Assembly (NCBI RefSeq): GCF_001642475.1
Contig: NW_019173982.1
Span: forward strand, 124,001-188,000
Length of the DNA: 64,000 nt
Direction: 5' to 3'
DNA from: Fonsecaea monophora
Taxonomy: Eukaryota; Ascomycota; Eurotiomycetes; Chaetothyriales; Herpotrichiellaceae
Part shown: positions 10,015-21,590 of the stretch, in pieces
Layout of the letters: each line of letters begins with the position of its first letter
Numbering within the stretch: position 1 is the first letter of the stretch
Translations under genes and position numbers: made by a program
Notes under the pieces: generated by a model
What the model saw: only the letters and a program-made list of their open reading frames with translations
What the model was told of the DNA's origin: nothing
Database searches by the model: none

Positions 10015-13000
10015 TTACACCATGATATACAACTCATCTCTCGGTAAGCCATCCTCTTTCAAGTTCGGATAATAGGGCACCATTGCATCTGCGCTGTGCA
10101 CATATGCATCGTTGTATAACCTCCAGTATGGCGTGCGGACTTTCCTCGCTGGATGGAATAGTCCTGCCCACACATAATTCATCACAATGCCGGTACCAAC
10201 CGCCATTCTTATTGCCTCAATGGCCTCGATGATCCGATCAATGACGTGCGGTGATGTCTCGAATAGGTTGGGGTAGAGAAGGTTCAGGAGATGGACCATT
10301 GCGTCTTCACACCCAAGACCCATAACACCAAGCGCAACGTGTTTGACCACACTAGCTGCGGTTTGCCGGTGGACTTGATCCCGATCAATGAGTGCATCCT
10401 CCAATAAAGGCGTAACGGCGTAAACATAGTCCTTGGCCATTTCTCCAATATATTCGAATAGAAAACTCAGCGATTTCAACACGCCGTTCTGCACGTTGAG
10501 TTCGGGAACGCGGTATTCGTTCATCAATGCCGGCAAGACAGTGAAAGGTGCGCATGTTTCGGCGACAATACCGATAGCCACCGCGGTACAAACGCGAGAT
10601 TGTCGCTCTTGGACGCGTAGATTGTTGAGAAGCGTTGCGAGAACATCCTGTGGACCGATAGCTTTGGCAATAAACCCGAAAGTGTTGTTGGCAGCTCGAC
10701 GAATTCCCTTCTTGTGTGCCTTCAGCATATCCAAAAGTTCAAAGCATATACGCATCCACTCTCTGGCATTGACGGATTCAGGACCTCGATCCGCAATACG
10801 TCCAACAAGATCAATCGTGTTTTCCTGGACTTTTTCGTGACGATTACGCAGAATGGGAGTTAGACGCGGCAACAGGTCCTTGATCGGTGGTTGCATCTGG
10901 TTGATTCCCACCACGGTGACAATGGATCGGAGTGCGCCCAGAATAGATCCCAAGACTTCGGGATACTCCTCCCCAAGGTACTCATAGAGGACGACACCGA
11001 GTTTGCCCATCAGAGCATCTTCACCACATTGTTTCATGACCATTGCAATACGCGAAATGAGATCTGCAGCTTGTTGACGGACCGTAGCAGATTTATTGTT
11101 CAGTCGCCAGAGGATTGTGCTGACGATTTGTGGGAGGTAAGGTTTACATCGCGTCCCTAGGGCGTTGACAACTGTACCGAAGCCGTTAAGCATGACAATA
11201 TCCTCAATGCTCTGCTCTTGGAAGGCGTGGAGGATGCCGTCCACGAGCCGTTCTTCAAGTCGTTCACCAATATCCGCAGCGCCTAGGGAAGCGATAACTT
11301 TCTCGATAGTTTCCACTGTCATTTTGCGGTAGGCTTCGCTCTCATCTTTCAGATTGTTCACAATTCGCTCGACAATCTCACTGACGCCAACTTTCTGACC
11401 AAGGTCAACCGTGGTTTCGACAACCTGACGGTAATTTCTCTTATCAAGTGCCATTCGTCGGACCCAGAAACTCTTGAAGAAGTCTTGTAGCACATGTTCC
11501 TTAAGGTATGCAGCAGTCACGCCATCGGTGCTTGCGCATTGGGAAACAACTTTTAGTACGACTTTCTTCATTTCTTCGTCCGGAGAGGCGAATTCTCGAA
11601 GCAGAATTTCCATAATCTGGCTGGTGTAGTAGTTGGCGTACTCTTCGTCCATGAGAGGAATAATATAGCCCACAGCTTTCAAGAAGCCGGCAAGCCCTTT
11701 ACCACGTTGCTTTCGGGCACCAGTCCAAAGAGGATTGAGGATATCATCGAAGCTCTCGATGCCATAGGGATTGGCAGCTTCGGCCAGTGCAGCAATTGCC
11801 AGAGAAGTAACAGTCCTCACCTTAGCTTGCTCGTCACTTAGGTTGTCGGCGATGCAATCGACCAAGCCTTTCAAGTGAGGCAATACAGCGCAACCCATCA
11901 AAATAGGGATTTGCTGCACGATCTTGACGCCTGTGTGTCGGGCTTGCCACGACTTCTTGCTCCGACAGACAGCACGTAAGAAGGGAAGAAGTGCCGGAAT
12001 CCCCAGGGCTGAAGCCACGACAGCGAACGCCCTAGCTGTAGTGTTACGGACATATTCATCCACGTGGTCGATATCTGGTCGCATTGTACTGATCATATGA
12101 GCCAGGCCAGCAGCTTTGGCCAAATTGGAGATGATTTCCCGTCCTTCAACACGAGCGTAGTAGTCCTGATCAATGAGGAGAGGCTCAATCACGACCAAGA
12201 TCTTGTGTACATAGGGTCTGATCAGATCATCGAGTTTGTAGAGAACACGGTCGATGACCTTAACGAGCAGATGGCGTTCCTGATCTTCCAAAGACTTTTC
12301 CATCAATAACGGCAGAATCTGGTTAAATAGAGGGCCGGCTCCAAATTGACGGGCATTGTCGGTCAACTGTCGGAGCGCAGTCTTACGCATTGGTGGTGTG
12401 CCATTCTTGACTTTGAGCAACAAGCGCATGATCTTTCTCTCTTTTAATTCGTCAACTGACAGGGCATTTTCATCTGCACCATCGACGAGCTTGCCGAAAT
12501 AGGTCATGTCCTCAGCCTTGAAGAACTGGAGGTCACCCACGCCGGGGATTTCTGTGGGTAGTTGCTTTCCCAGCATTCTTGGATTCTCCGGCTCTTGCAT
12601 CATGAAACCACCTATGCCAGCCGAACCGCTCGCCGTGGCAGGCGTTGCGGCCACTTTTCTGGCGACAGGTCGTATCGGAGCATATCCAGGAGGTGGTTCG
12701 AGAATGGTGTAACCCTCTGAAGGCAGCATCATGTCGAGCTCTTCGTCTGACCAAGGAGCATTTCGTCCAGTGATATCTGTCCCAAAGCTTACCTGTGTCA
12801 TTTGTGAAGGATGCATTGGAGTGGCCAGGCCGGCATTACCAACGGGGGTTGCCGATGTAAGTGCAGGCGCTTGATCCCATCTAGAGCGTTTTGTTGGTGC
12901 TGGCGCTCCATCCGGGGCCGGGGCCTGATCCCACCTCGAGCGCTTCTTCGTGTCTCCGCCGTCAGGAGCGGGAGTGGCTTCGGAAGATACATCCCACCTC

Positions 13001-13710
13001 TTCTTCCGCTTGCGTCCCGTTGCTTCAACAGTAGACCCAGCGTCTGCATTCTCCTTATCTGCTTCTTCCTTGAGCGTTGGTCTGTGTTCGACAGCGTCGC
13101 CATTTGTCTGTTTCTCAGCAATGAGTTTCTTAACTCGTTCTTCCTCGCGCTCGAGGTCCTGCAGTTGCATGACCTCACGGTAAGTCGCACCATCCGTGAC
13201 GCCAGCATGCTTGTTTGCAGCAAAGGGATCGGCTCGGGTTGGTGTTAAAGGACCACGATCAAATCTTCTCTTCTGGTAATCAGTTTCACGATCTGCTATT
13301 CTGGCAGATTTCTCACGCCCAAGTAAGATATCCTCTTCTTCCACACCATTTCCAGTGGCAAATTCGTTCATTTGGTCCTTTGTCGCTGTATACTGTCCGA
13401 CGAGTCTCCGACTGCTATCTGCATCTGGCATCTCGTCATCTTCGCCGTCGGCGGGGAGGGAAGTATGGTATCCGGCAAACTTGTCGGCGCCATTGTGGTC
13501 GTAGAGAACGGTATCAAAACTTTCAGTCAAAGACGCCTTGGTGGATGAGTCAGTGCGTTGAGTCGATGGATCGAAGGTCTTTGAACCTTTCTTGCTGGCT
13601 GCTTGAGCATTGCGCTCTGCCTGCAGGCGCCGCACAGTATCGAAGTCGGCTTGAAGTGATGTTAGCTGGTCATTCGGATTTGATCCCCCTGGGTGCTTAC
13701 CGTCCGACAT
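10015..13710 (-). CDS. PRP10: U2 snRNP splicing factor 3B subunit 1 (SF3B1/Prp10)
   Basis: Uninterrupted 3.7-kb frame of 1231 residues from the ATG at 13710 (MSDGKHPGG); the frame runs six codons further upstream without an ATG. SF3B1 is the HEAT-repeat core of SF3b that clamps the branch-site helix in the spliceosome. The N-terminal third has three RWD tryptophan motifs (KKRWDVS and two copies of RWDQAPA, about 12870-13010), which are U2AF-homology ligand motifs in this family. The HEAT superhelix follows. KIVQQIPILMG gives K596 and EQAKVRTV gives K630, which align with human K666 and K700, the positions mutated in cancers. The C-terminus ends DELYIMV, slightly different from the animal end. 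It is divergent from the RasGAP gene and convergent with QCR8. Absence of introns over this length is notable in an intron-bearing neighbourhood. Confidence 0.96.
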   Translation of the reverse strand: MSDGKHPGGSNPNDQLTSLQADFDTVRRLQAERNAQAASKKGSKTFDPSTQRTDSSTKASLTESFDTVLYDHNGADKFAGYHTSLPADGEDDEMPDADSSRRLVGQYTATKDQMNEFATGNGVEEEDILLGREKSARIADRETDYQKRRFDRGPLTPTRADPFAANKHAGVTDGATYREVMQLQDLEREEERVKKLIAEKQTNGDAVEHRPTLKEEADKENADAGSTVEATGRKRKKRWDVSSEATPAPDGGDTKKRSRWDQAPAPDGAPAPTKRSRWDQAPALTSATPVGNAGLATPMHPSQMTQVSFGTDITGRNAPWSDEELDMMLPSEGYTILEPPPGYAPIRPVARKVAATPATASGSAGIGGFMMQEPENPRMLGKQLPTEIPGVGDLQFFKAEDMTYFGKLVDGADENALSVDELKERKIMRLLLKVKNGTPPMRKTALRQLTDNARQFGAGPLFNQILPLLMEKSLEDQERHLLVKVIDRVLYKLDDLIRPYVHKILVVIEPLLIDQDYYARVEGREIISNLAKAAGLAHMISTMRPDIDHVDEYVRNTTARAFAVVASALGIPALLPFLRAVCRSKKSWQARHTGVKIVQQIPILMGCAVLPHLKGLVDCIADNLSDEQAKVRTVTSLAIAALAEAANPYGIESFDDILNPLWTGARKQRGKGLAGFLKAVGYIIPLMDEEYANYYTSQIMEILLREFASPDEEMKKVVLKVVSQCASTDGVTAAYLKEHVLQDFFKSFWVRRMALDKRNYRQVVETTVDLGQKVGVSEIVERIVNNLKDESEAYRKMTVETIEKVIASLGAADIGERLEERLVDGILHAFQEQSIEDIVMLNGFGTVVNALGTRCKPYLPQIVSTILWRLNNKSATVRQQAADLISRIAMVMKQCGEDALMGKLGVVLYEYLGEEYPEVLGSILGALRSIVTVVGINQMQPPIKDLLPRLTPILRNRHEKVQENTIDLVGRIADRGPESVNAREWMRICFELLDMLKAHKKGIRRAANNTFGFIAKAIGPQDVLATLLNNLRVQERQSRVCTAVAIGIVAETCAPFTVLPALMNEYRVPELNVQNGVLKSLSFLFEYIGEMAKDYVYAVTPLLEDALIDRDQVHRQTAASVVKHVALGVMGLGCEDAMVHLLNLLYPNLFETSPHVIDRIIEAIEAIRMAVGTGIVMNYVWAGLFHPARKVRTPYWRLYNDAYVHSADAMVPYYPNLKEDGLPRDELYIMV

Positions 13711-15081
13711 GTTGCACGCCGTAGTCACCTCGATAAAGATTTAGCAAGCAGAGACAAAAATGAAAGAATGTACTAAGAGGTGTTGATTCGTGAGATGGTC
13801 GTCTCCGCAGGCACTTGCGGGAGGCGAAGAACAGTAGCGAAGTCTAATTTGTCACCATCTTTGTCTAAATGGTCATGTGACTGCGGTTGGTCTTGGCGCT
13901 TTCCTGGAACTTCCCCAGCTTGAGAACAAACATCGATCATCAAGCTCCAATCTCTACGTTGGGTTTCAGCTACGAATATTCGTTAATTGGAGCCCACATT
14001 GACTGTTACATTTCACTGAATGCTTGTCTCGGCTTATGTGAACCTCGTATGGATTCTGCAGTACCCGAGACTTGGCAATGAACAGCATGGAATCATACTC
14101 CAGTAGCGCAGATAGAGAATGGTGTTGGATTGCGCTCAACAGGATAGGGGAGGTTGATACAGGCGATGGTGGTGGCCATGAAAAGATTTTCCTGCCCCAA
14201 AGAGGCATGCTCCGAACCCTAGAATGGCCAGGCTCCAGCAGTCACGGGCGGCCAGCGTTTAGTTAAACTAATGCCTGCAGCAGAAGTAATATTCCTAAGC
14301 ACCCGCTAACTGAAGGAAATGCATGCACCCACTGTGCACCCTACCCCACACTGGGTCCTCTGGAAACGGCCTGCACCTCCTTTCCCCTTCCCACTGTGCC
14401 ACTGTGCCACTCCCTCCCACACCACCACTCTCAATCCCACCACCAGCTGCACGACTACACCATTCTCACACTGCCAAATCACCTGGGCCTGTAGATTTTC
14501 TCCTGATGATCTCCCAATCGCTACAGTTCGGCGCTGGGCAATACCACACACATCTCTGACCTGGACGTCGTATCACATCGTTCCTGCATAAGGCTTTTTC
14601 ACTTTGCAATTCTACCCCCGGCACCTCGACTCTCTCATTTGAATGCGTCCGATGTTTCATCTCCCCAGCCGTTTGTTCGTCTCGTTGACCTCCGGGTAAC
14701 GTCGTATTCAGTGTCCTGTTTGATCGCATGAAAATTTGGCAAATACTGAACCTGGGCTTTGTCGCTGTCGTATTTAGTCCCACCACTTCGAATCGTCCGA
14801 GTTGAATCTGGACCCAATGCGACGCTGGCAAGCTCATTAATTGAGTCTCAAATCCTCCTCTCTGAAGAGCCACACACTCACTTCCTCTTGTCGAGTTCTC
14901 CGTGCCAATGCCAGGTTGCTCAGTCCACGGTCTGGCAGGCGACCGTCGAAGGAAATTGAAGCAACAGACTGGTGCGCGCAGTCCGCACCCGGGTCTTGAT
15001 ATATAATAGTGGCAGTGGTGATTGGGACTAGGCCTGACATCATTGTCCGATCGGCGAGGAGGCTCGTCAACTTTCTAGACG
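13711..15081. other. Divergent promoter region between SF3B1 homologue and RasGAP
   Basis: 1.37 kb with no supported gene. A pyrimidine/CCACTGTG-rich stretch with short direct repeats lies at about 14390-14460. The 3' half is likely the leader of the RasGAP gene. Confidence 0.5.
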
Positions 15082-18000
15082 ATGAAACCGAATGATCGGG
15101 AAGACATGGCAAACGTGGTGACCCAGACAAGGTCCAGATCACAACTAATTCAACGGAGATCCAGCCGCCAGGCTTCGTCCCGGGATAGGCATGGCAAAAT
15201 ATTCGAAGAGACAGAACACCCTACCATTCGCGCTGTGACGCCAGATTATATTACGCCTCGCGCCGAATCTTTCGATGCCAGTCAATTCCACTCGCCAGTG
15301 CTGCAGCCGACACGCACGCGGCATTCACAAAGGAGGAGAGAAACATCCGCATCTGCGTCGAATACTGAGGAAGAGAGCACGATTGAGCGAAGAAGGCGGA
15401 GGGCACAGACAAGAACAAGTACAAACGATGAAAACCCCGTGGATATCTCGCCCGGGTCCTTTATCACCAAAACTCGGAAGAGGCTTGGATCCATCGCCAC
15501 GGGTCTTCCCATCCTCCCTCCTGATGAGGCTCACGGATCAATTGGGTTCCCTTCAGTGGTACAGAGTCCCGAGCTCTTAGACCAACACGGTCCACCGAAG
15601 ACTCCGCGCCGACCATTTTCCCCAAATGACGCCTTTGGCGCCAGCGCAAGCAGTCTTCGGTCTCCCAAATTGCTTGATATCGACTCGGGCAAAATTCTGC
15701 ATCTCATGAAAACTACCTGTGGACGAATGCATGGCATCCTTTTCTTTAGGCCACTGCATACAACGGCATGGGCTTCTGGCTATTGTGCTATCAATGTCGC
15801 GCCCGGCAGTCTGGTATGCCAAACTAAAGGCGAGATCAATCAATCTAAGGTATTGATAGCAGATCTGCGGGGATGCACTGTCAGGACTCACTACGACCAT
15901 GAATCTCAGAGCACTTATCTCAGTGTTTTGGTTGCATCGTCAGGAACGGGCTATCAGCTTCGACCCCCAGTGCCTGAAACATTTGACTCATGGCTTGCAG
16001 CATTGTTGTGTTGGCAGCCGTTAAGACCGAAGGGAATACACAACAAGATGACCAAACCTCAACCAGTTGGAATCGCTGAGAAAAAGGCAGTGTCGCAAAG
16101 GCGACTTTCTGATCTCACTAATCCAAAGGCCACGGCTATCGTCAAAGTGGGAAAGATGCTACTGTGGGATGGACCACTACCCTCGGGATCTCAGCTTGAA
16201 TCTTCACCTGGTAGCCTTGGTCGGTCGATGACAGAAGAAAACTACCTCTGGCGTAGAGTGAGCTGCGCTCTCCACGAGAATGGCACCTTTCGTCTTCTCA
16301 GCGAGATCGACAGTCAGGTTCTCTCGGTGACATTATTGCCACAGCTTTCGCGCTGTGCAATTCAGCGACTGGACGAAAGTGTGCTGCGGATGCCACACTG
16401 TATTGCGATCTACCCTCATTATCGTGTCCAAACCCCTGCTGTCGGGCTTTCGAGACCCATGGTCTTGTGCTTAGAATCCAATGTCGCACTCGAAGCCTGG
16501 TTTGTCTTACTCCGAGCTCTGACGGTGCCGGAGTTATATGGCCCAGAACAATTGTCTCCCGAAGACGCACAGGCTTTGTCGTACCCATCTCAACACAGCA
16601 ACAACGTCTCTACGCAGGGCATGTTTCGCATAGAGCGATCTCTTTCGATCAAAATAACCGAGGCAAAGTTTACGCAGCGGTCGGCTCCAATGGAAACCTA
16701 TGAATACAACAAGGGAAAGGGAAAATCTGCAAAAGTTGAGCAGAGCAAAGAAGGGGTATACGCGGAGATTATGCTGGGCAAGGACTTGCGGGCCCGGACC
16801 TCAACCAAGCAGACGATTTCTTCGGCCTTTTGGGCGGAAGAGTTCAATTTACCAGACATTCCCGCAGCTTTGTCCAAGATCACCGTCGCAGTCAAGCTCG
16901 GAAATCCTGCAGAGAAAGAATGGACGATGGTCGCTGATAGCCTCTACGATATCTCGGCAGATGCTGGCTACCTTTCCGGCCTCGGCGGCTTGGAGATCTC
17001 GTCCCACGATCCGATCTATGGGAGGGTGGACGTCTCAATCGATGAATTGGAACGTAGTGGCACCATCGACAAGTGGTGGCCTTTGTTGGACAACAGCGAT
17101 CGTTCCGTTGGCACGCTTCTGGCTCGATTTACGCTGGACGAGACGGTTATTCTGATGGAGTCCGAGTACGAAGAATTTGCCGCTCTTCTGCAAAACTACA
17201 CGAATGGCTTGACAACACAAATCGCTCATCTCCTAGGACCCGATCTTCGACAATTGTCGGACATCCTTCTGGACATATTCCAGGCGTCGGGCACTGCTAC
17301 AGACTGGATCAACAACCTAGTGGAGGAAGAAATTGACGGCATCTACAAAGATACACCCCCAATGCGAATGCGCTTCAGTGGCCGCATCCACTCCAATGAT
17401 TCGTACGAGTCGGCCGAGCAGAGAGAAATGCTAGTCCGTGACCTCAGTCGATCAGCTACAATGGAGGCCAACTTACTTTTCCGGGGCAATTCCCTCGTAA
17501 CCAAGGCACTAGATGCTCACATGCGCAGACTAGGAAGAGACTATATGGAGGATGTCCTGGGTGAAAAATTGCGCAAGATCATCGAAAAAGATCCTGACTG
17601 CGAAGTCGATCCCAGCAGGGTCCGGTCGCCAGATCAGCTCGACAAGAACTGGGCCAACTTGTTGTTTCTCACCAGTGAAATTTGGAAGTCAATCTATGCC
17701 TCCGCGGCTCAGTGTCCGATGGATTTGCGCGTCGTTTTCCGCCATGTCCGGTCTTGTGCAGAGGATCGATATGGCTCTTTTATTCGGACGGTCAAGTACA
17801 CGAGCGTCTCCGGTTTTCTGTTCCTTCGTTTCTTTTGTCCTGCAATTTTGAATCCGAAACTCTTCGGCTTAATCCAGGGTAAGCTTTACTGGTCATCCTT
17901 CTCGGCTCATGCTAATATCTCTAGATTTGCCCCCTGACCGCACGAAGAGGACTTTTACATTGATTGCAAAGTCACTCAATGTTCTTGCAAACTTGGCACG

Positions 18001-18844
18001 ATTCGGCACCAAAGAGCCTTGGATGGAACCCATGAACAAGTTTTTGGCAGCGTCGACGAATCAGTTCAGAGCCTACATCGACGAGATATGTTCCGTCAGC
18101 TCCTCCCAGATTGCTTCGGCTAAACTTGAGCCTCAATATGCTGCGCCAAATCAGATACGAGGCCGACTTCCAGCCCTGTCCCGCGAGGGCCTCCCCAGCC
18201 TTCCATTCCTTCTGGACCATGCAAAGCTGATGGCACAGCTCATTGACCTCTGGGTTACGCATGCTCCTGAAAACATTAGTGAAGCAACTGACGACGAGGC
18301 TGTGCAAGCATTTCATGCGGTGTGTGTGAGGCTCTCGCAAAGGAGCAAAGAATGCCTGAAGGCTGCGGAGCAAGCTGAACGGCCTGACGAAAGGTCGGAA
18401 CATACCTGGCAACGGCTTGTTTCAGACCAGCAAAATCCTATGGCGCCTAACAACACTTTCGAGGTGACTTTACGAAGATCACAGAGGGACAATGAGATCA
18501 CGGCTCTTCCCCAAACGGCAGACACCGTGGCAGATGTAGAATACAAGAATATTGAACTCTCTCCAACTGTTGGAGAAGGCGACACGACACCATCTAGCTC
18601 AACATCAGCGTGGGAAAGACGGATTCCCTACCCTCAACGGGCAGCAGAGACCCGAACAATGACTGACTCGACGAATTCATCAACTGATGCAGTTGATATG
18701 GTTGAAGATGCTCGGCGGCCAATGTCCAGCAGCCGCGATGGTCCGGCCAAAAGCCGGTTGTTTGAATTAATGAGTTCTTCTTCACGGCGGAGAGGAAAAA
18801 CTGGGGATCGCAGTTACGTGGACGACGACGGGCACGAGCTTTGA
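15082..18844 (+). CDS. Ras GTPase-activating protein, Bud2/Cla2-like (PH-like, C2, RasGAP)
   Basis: Two exons, join(15082..17878, 17925..18844), 1238 residues. The 46-base intron (GTAAGC..CTAG) joins GLIQ to DLPPD in phase 1. The N-terminus is Ser/Arg-rich; a PH-like region spans roughly 200-480, a C2-like region 520-640 (SLSIKITEAKF onward), and the RasGAP domain 690-980. LLFRGNSLVTKA near residue 800 matches the arginine-finger loop, and SGFLFLRFFCPAILNPKLFG near 909-927 is the FLR signature. Such proteins switch off Ras/Rsr1-type GTPases at the membrane; the PH-C2-RasGAP order suggests Bud2/Cla2, which controls polarity and bud or hyphal site selection. The C-terminal 200 residues are low complexity. 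The exact target GTPase is inferred. Confidence 0.9.
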
Positions 18845-19257
18845 CGACAGATGCAGCAGGATTTTATGATCTTTTTGACGTCGCTAGATACCAAACCATG
18901 TACAAGAAACAATGATCTTTTAGTACCAGTCTCATAGGCATTGCCCAGCTGCCATTAGTTGATGACTGATCCTTCATCCAAGAAGCTACAAAAAGAGGGA
19001 AACTCTCCGTTCTTTTAATATAAGCGGGGAGGTAATGGTTAGAGCAGCGACGGCAACCTCGTGCCTGCAACCTAACACTTCTCGCTGACTAGCGTTCTAC
19101 CTCAAATTTGGAGTGGCGGAATGGTACAGTATTATGACCAGACAAACAATCCAGACGAAGAGCGGAGAGCATTTCAGGAGCCGATGTCTCACTTCAAGAG
19201 AGTTTGAACGCGGCCGATCGCACGTCAGTCAGTGCAAGGAAACCTTAGTGAGACACC
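18845..19257. other. Convergent 3' region of RasGAP and MTF2-like genes
   Basis: 413 bases with no gene visible; expected to hold the two 3' UTRs and polyadenylation signals. Confidence 0.5.
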
Positions 19258-20886
19258 TCAGACCAACCTCTCCCTGGCTGCCAGCCTTCCAGCCACAATG
19301 TCCAACCAATCCAAGATCCTCGGGAACCAGAGCATCTGTTCCTGTCTCTTCCACCAGGCAGCACCGCGACTACCACCATCGATCGATTCGTCGCCTTTTT
19401 CCTTTTCCTTTGCCTTTTCCCTCGCCATCTCCAGGGCCCTTTCCTCTTCAATCCCTCCTAGGACGGAGTATGTCCCCTCGTCCATCTCGACCCCACCCCT
19501 CTCCATTTCTGAGAGCAGCTCGTCCACCTCCCGCAGGGAACTCCGCGTCAGCCAGACCAGGGACATCAACGAGTTGTAGAACTGGGGACTGGCGCCGAGC
19601 ACGTACGACGTGGTGCCTAGAGAGCGGATCCGCGGCAGGAGGAGCAGCGCGTAGGGCGACGAGGGATAGAGGTTCATGTATAACCTGAGTGCGAGGAGGA
19701 TGGAGGCCGGGTACGTGTGCTGGAGGATGGCGAGCTGGGCTGGAGAAGGTGTCGATGGCGAGATATGGTGTTGGCCCGCCACAGGTGAGTTTTTATTCGT
19801 GGTGTCTTCCGTGACACGGGTGCCAGAGATAGAAGAGGAAAGCCGTAGCTCTCTTTCCGCCGCTTCGATCATTTGGCGGGGATCGTCAGACTTTCCTCGC
19901 GAGAATGTAAACTTTCGCAGGCCCCCGTATCTCGGCGTCTCCTCCTTGCCAGCCAGCGGCCGACGAGAACTTGGCTGTAAGTCCGTGGCTATGGAAAAGA
20001 TCTGAGACTCGCAAACCTCCCACATGGCGATGTCGCCTCTCTTGGCCTTCGAATATGCTGCGTCCTGAAGAGCTCGGGATATAGAGTGCATGTGGTCACG
20101 AACGGCCTGTTGGATGGATTCTTCGAGTTGGCTGAACGGGTGGGACGGAATGGCGGTCTCGGCGAGTGATTGTTCCAGGATATCTCCTTGTCGTAGCTCG
20201 GGGAAAGGGCCCTCCTCTGAGACTGGTGGTGCTGAATGTATGTCGACTTGTGTCGTCGAGTTTTCTGTCATTTCGGCAGTGGTTGTTGCCTCCCTTTGAA
20301 TTGAAGTGGAGAGACTTTCTCCACGGTCAATTTTGGCGTCTAGACCTATCTGCTCTCCTAACTCTGGGTCATCTTGTTCTGTTGACGGTTGTTGGTCGGG
20401 TCGCTTTGTGCGGGCTACCAGATGCACGCCATCGCCATCGAGCTGGGGGCCAAGCTTAGACCCATCCCGCTGTGACTGATGACCACGCAGAGAAGAGGTG
20501 AATATCTTGAGTATATTCTCAATGTCAGTGTCGGCGGCTTCGGCATAATTTGAGCGTCGCTTGGGAGAAGCCGTTTCGGTTTGTTTAGGGGCAAACCGCA
20601 ATATCGTCTCAAAGGCCCTCCGCTCGCTCGCGGTGATGGTAGAGCTGATCGTTGTTTCGGCGTTCTTAGAGGTAGATCTAGGCGCTATGGGAGACCAAGA
20701 AACGCTTCGGGCTTTGGCCTTGAGAAATGACTCCTCGTCCGAGGAAAGGGGAGGGTTGCCATCTTCGGTGGCGTCTGAACCCGCCTGAGACGACGCAAAT
20801 CGCGAACGAGAGCGACAGACTCGGTTTGAGACGCGCAAGATGGTCCTGGTGTGGTACAAGAATGGTAGTTCAATGCGAGCTGCCAT
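19258..20886 (-). CDS. Mtf2-like mitochondrial gene-expression factor
   Basis: Single exon, 542 residues. The N-terminus is Arg-rich and nearly free of acidic residues for about 33 positions (MAARIELPFLYHTRTILRVS and following), as expected of a mitochondrial presequence. The middle is low-complexity and acidic. The last 180 residues contain the Mtf2 C-terminal pattern: PASILLALRLYMNLYPSSPYA, LLPRIRSLGTTSYVLGAS, FYNSLMSLVW, then LSEMERGGVEMDEGTY. Yeast Mtf2/Nam1 couples mitochondrial RNA processing to translation; this role is inferred for the homologue. The Lys/Glu-rich insertion near residue 500 (MAREKAKEKEKGDE) is likely a surface loop. Divergent from the Lee1-like gene. Confidence 0.78.
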   Translation of the reverse strand: MAARIELPFLYHTRTILRVSNRVCRSRSRFASSQAGSDATEDGNPPLSSDEESFLKAKARSVSWSPIAPRSTSKNAETTISSTITASERRAFETILRFAPKQTETASPKRRSNYAEAADTDIENILKIFTSSLRGHQSQRDGSKLGPQLDGDGVHLVARTKRPDQQPSTEQDDPELGEQIGLDAKIDRGESLSTSIQREATTTAEMTENSTTQVDIHSAPPVSEEGPFPELRQGDILEQSLAETAIPSHPFSQLEESIQQAVRDHMHSISRALQDAAYSKAKRGDIAMWEVCESQIFSIATDLQPSSRRPLAGKEETPRYGGLRKFTFSRGKSDDPRQMIEAAERELRLSSSISGTRVTEDTTNKNSPVAGQHHISPSTPSPAQLAILQHTYPASILLALRLYMNLYPSSPYALLLLPRIRSLGTTSYVLGASPQFYNSLMSLVWLTRSSLREVDELLSEMERGGVEMDEGTYSVLGGIEEERALEMAREKAKEKEKGDESIDGGSRGAAWWKRQEQMLWFPRILDWLDIVAGRLAARERLV

Positions 20887-21590
20887 ATCCTAGACTCCAG
20901 TAACGAGAAAACATATATAGAAGAGCATGGCTGGCAGCCCTGGGAAGCGGGAGAAATTCCATATCACGTGCCTGAAGGAAGGTTTAGCGGGACGCGCCCC
21001 ACTAAGCCAGTTACAGAGCTTGGCAGATTTGCTCATGCTCGGAGCCTGACAACGACGTGCCACTCTGACTCCTGACCCAAGCACGCCAGCCAGGCACTCC
21101 AGGCCAGGCTGAATCTTCTCTCTCCGCCCTTTCTTAACCGCAACTGCGCGCCGCGCCCCACCACGCAACTAGTGACCAAGAGACACTTGCTCTGCCCACC
21201 GAGCGTGATCCCTCATTGATAAAGACCATATCTACCGCCTTACCTCTACGTCGCTTCTCTGCCGTCTCCTACCACGATTACAAATTCTGAATCTCGTTGT
21301 CGCCATTTCCTCCCACACCACTCGATCCCAATCCATCGCACGCTCCGCTCTGACGTACACGTTATCGTCCTGCATCACCCCCACGCTGGTCGGCCGAACA
21401 CGTGGAGAGTGTGCTTTCGTCCCGAGTCTGCGCGGTCCAGGTGCCGCATGACTTGTGGCACAACTCGCGATCACACAGCATACCAATCCCCCCCGGGGTA
21501 GTCTGACCACGTCTTCAGTGCACAGGAACTCTTCCACGCTTCTACCTGCGCTGGGCACACACACTACACCCTCTGTGACCTGTGCACATC
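20887..21590. promoter_or_regulatory. Divergent promoter region, MTF2-like / Lee1-like, with CACGTG at 20965-20970
   Basis: No gene supported in these 0.7 kb. ATCACGTG ends at 20970, a possible bHLH/Cbf1-type site close to the MTF2-like start. The 3' part is a pyrimidine-rich probable leader for the Lee1-like gene. Confidence 0.4.
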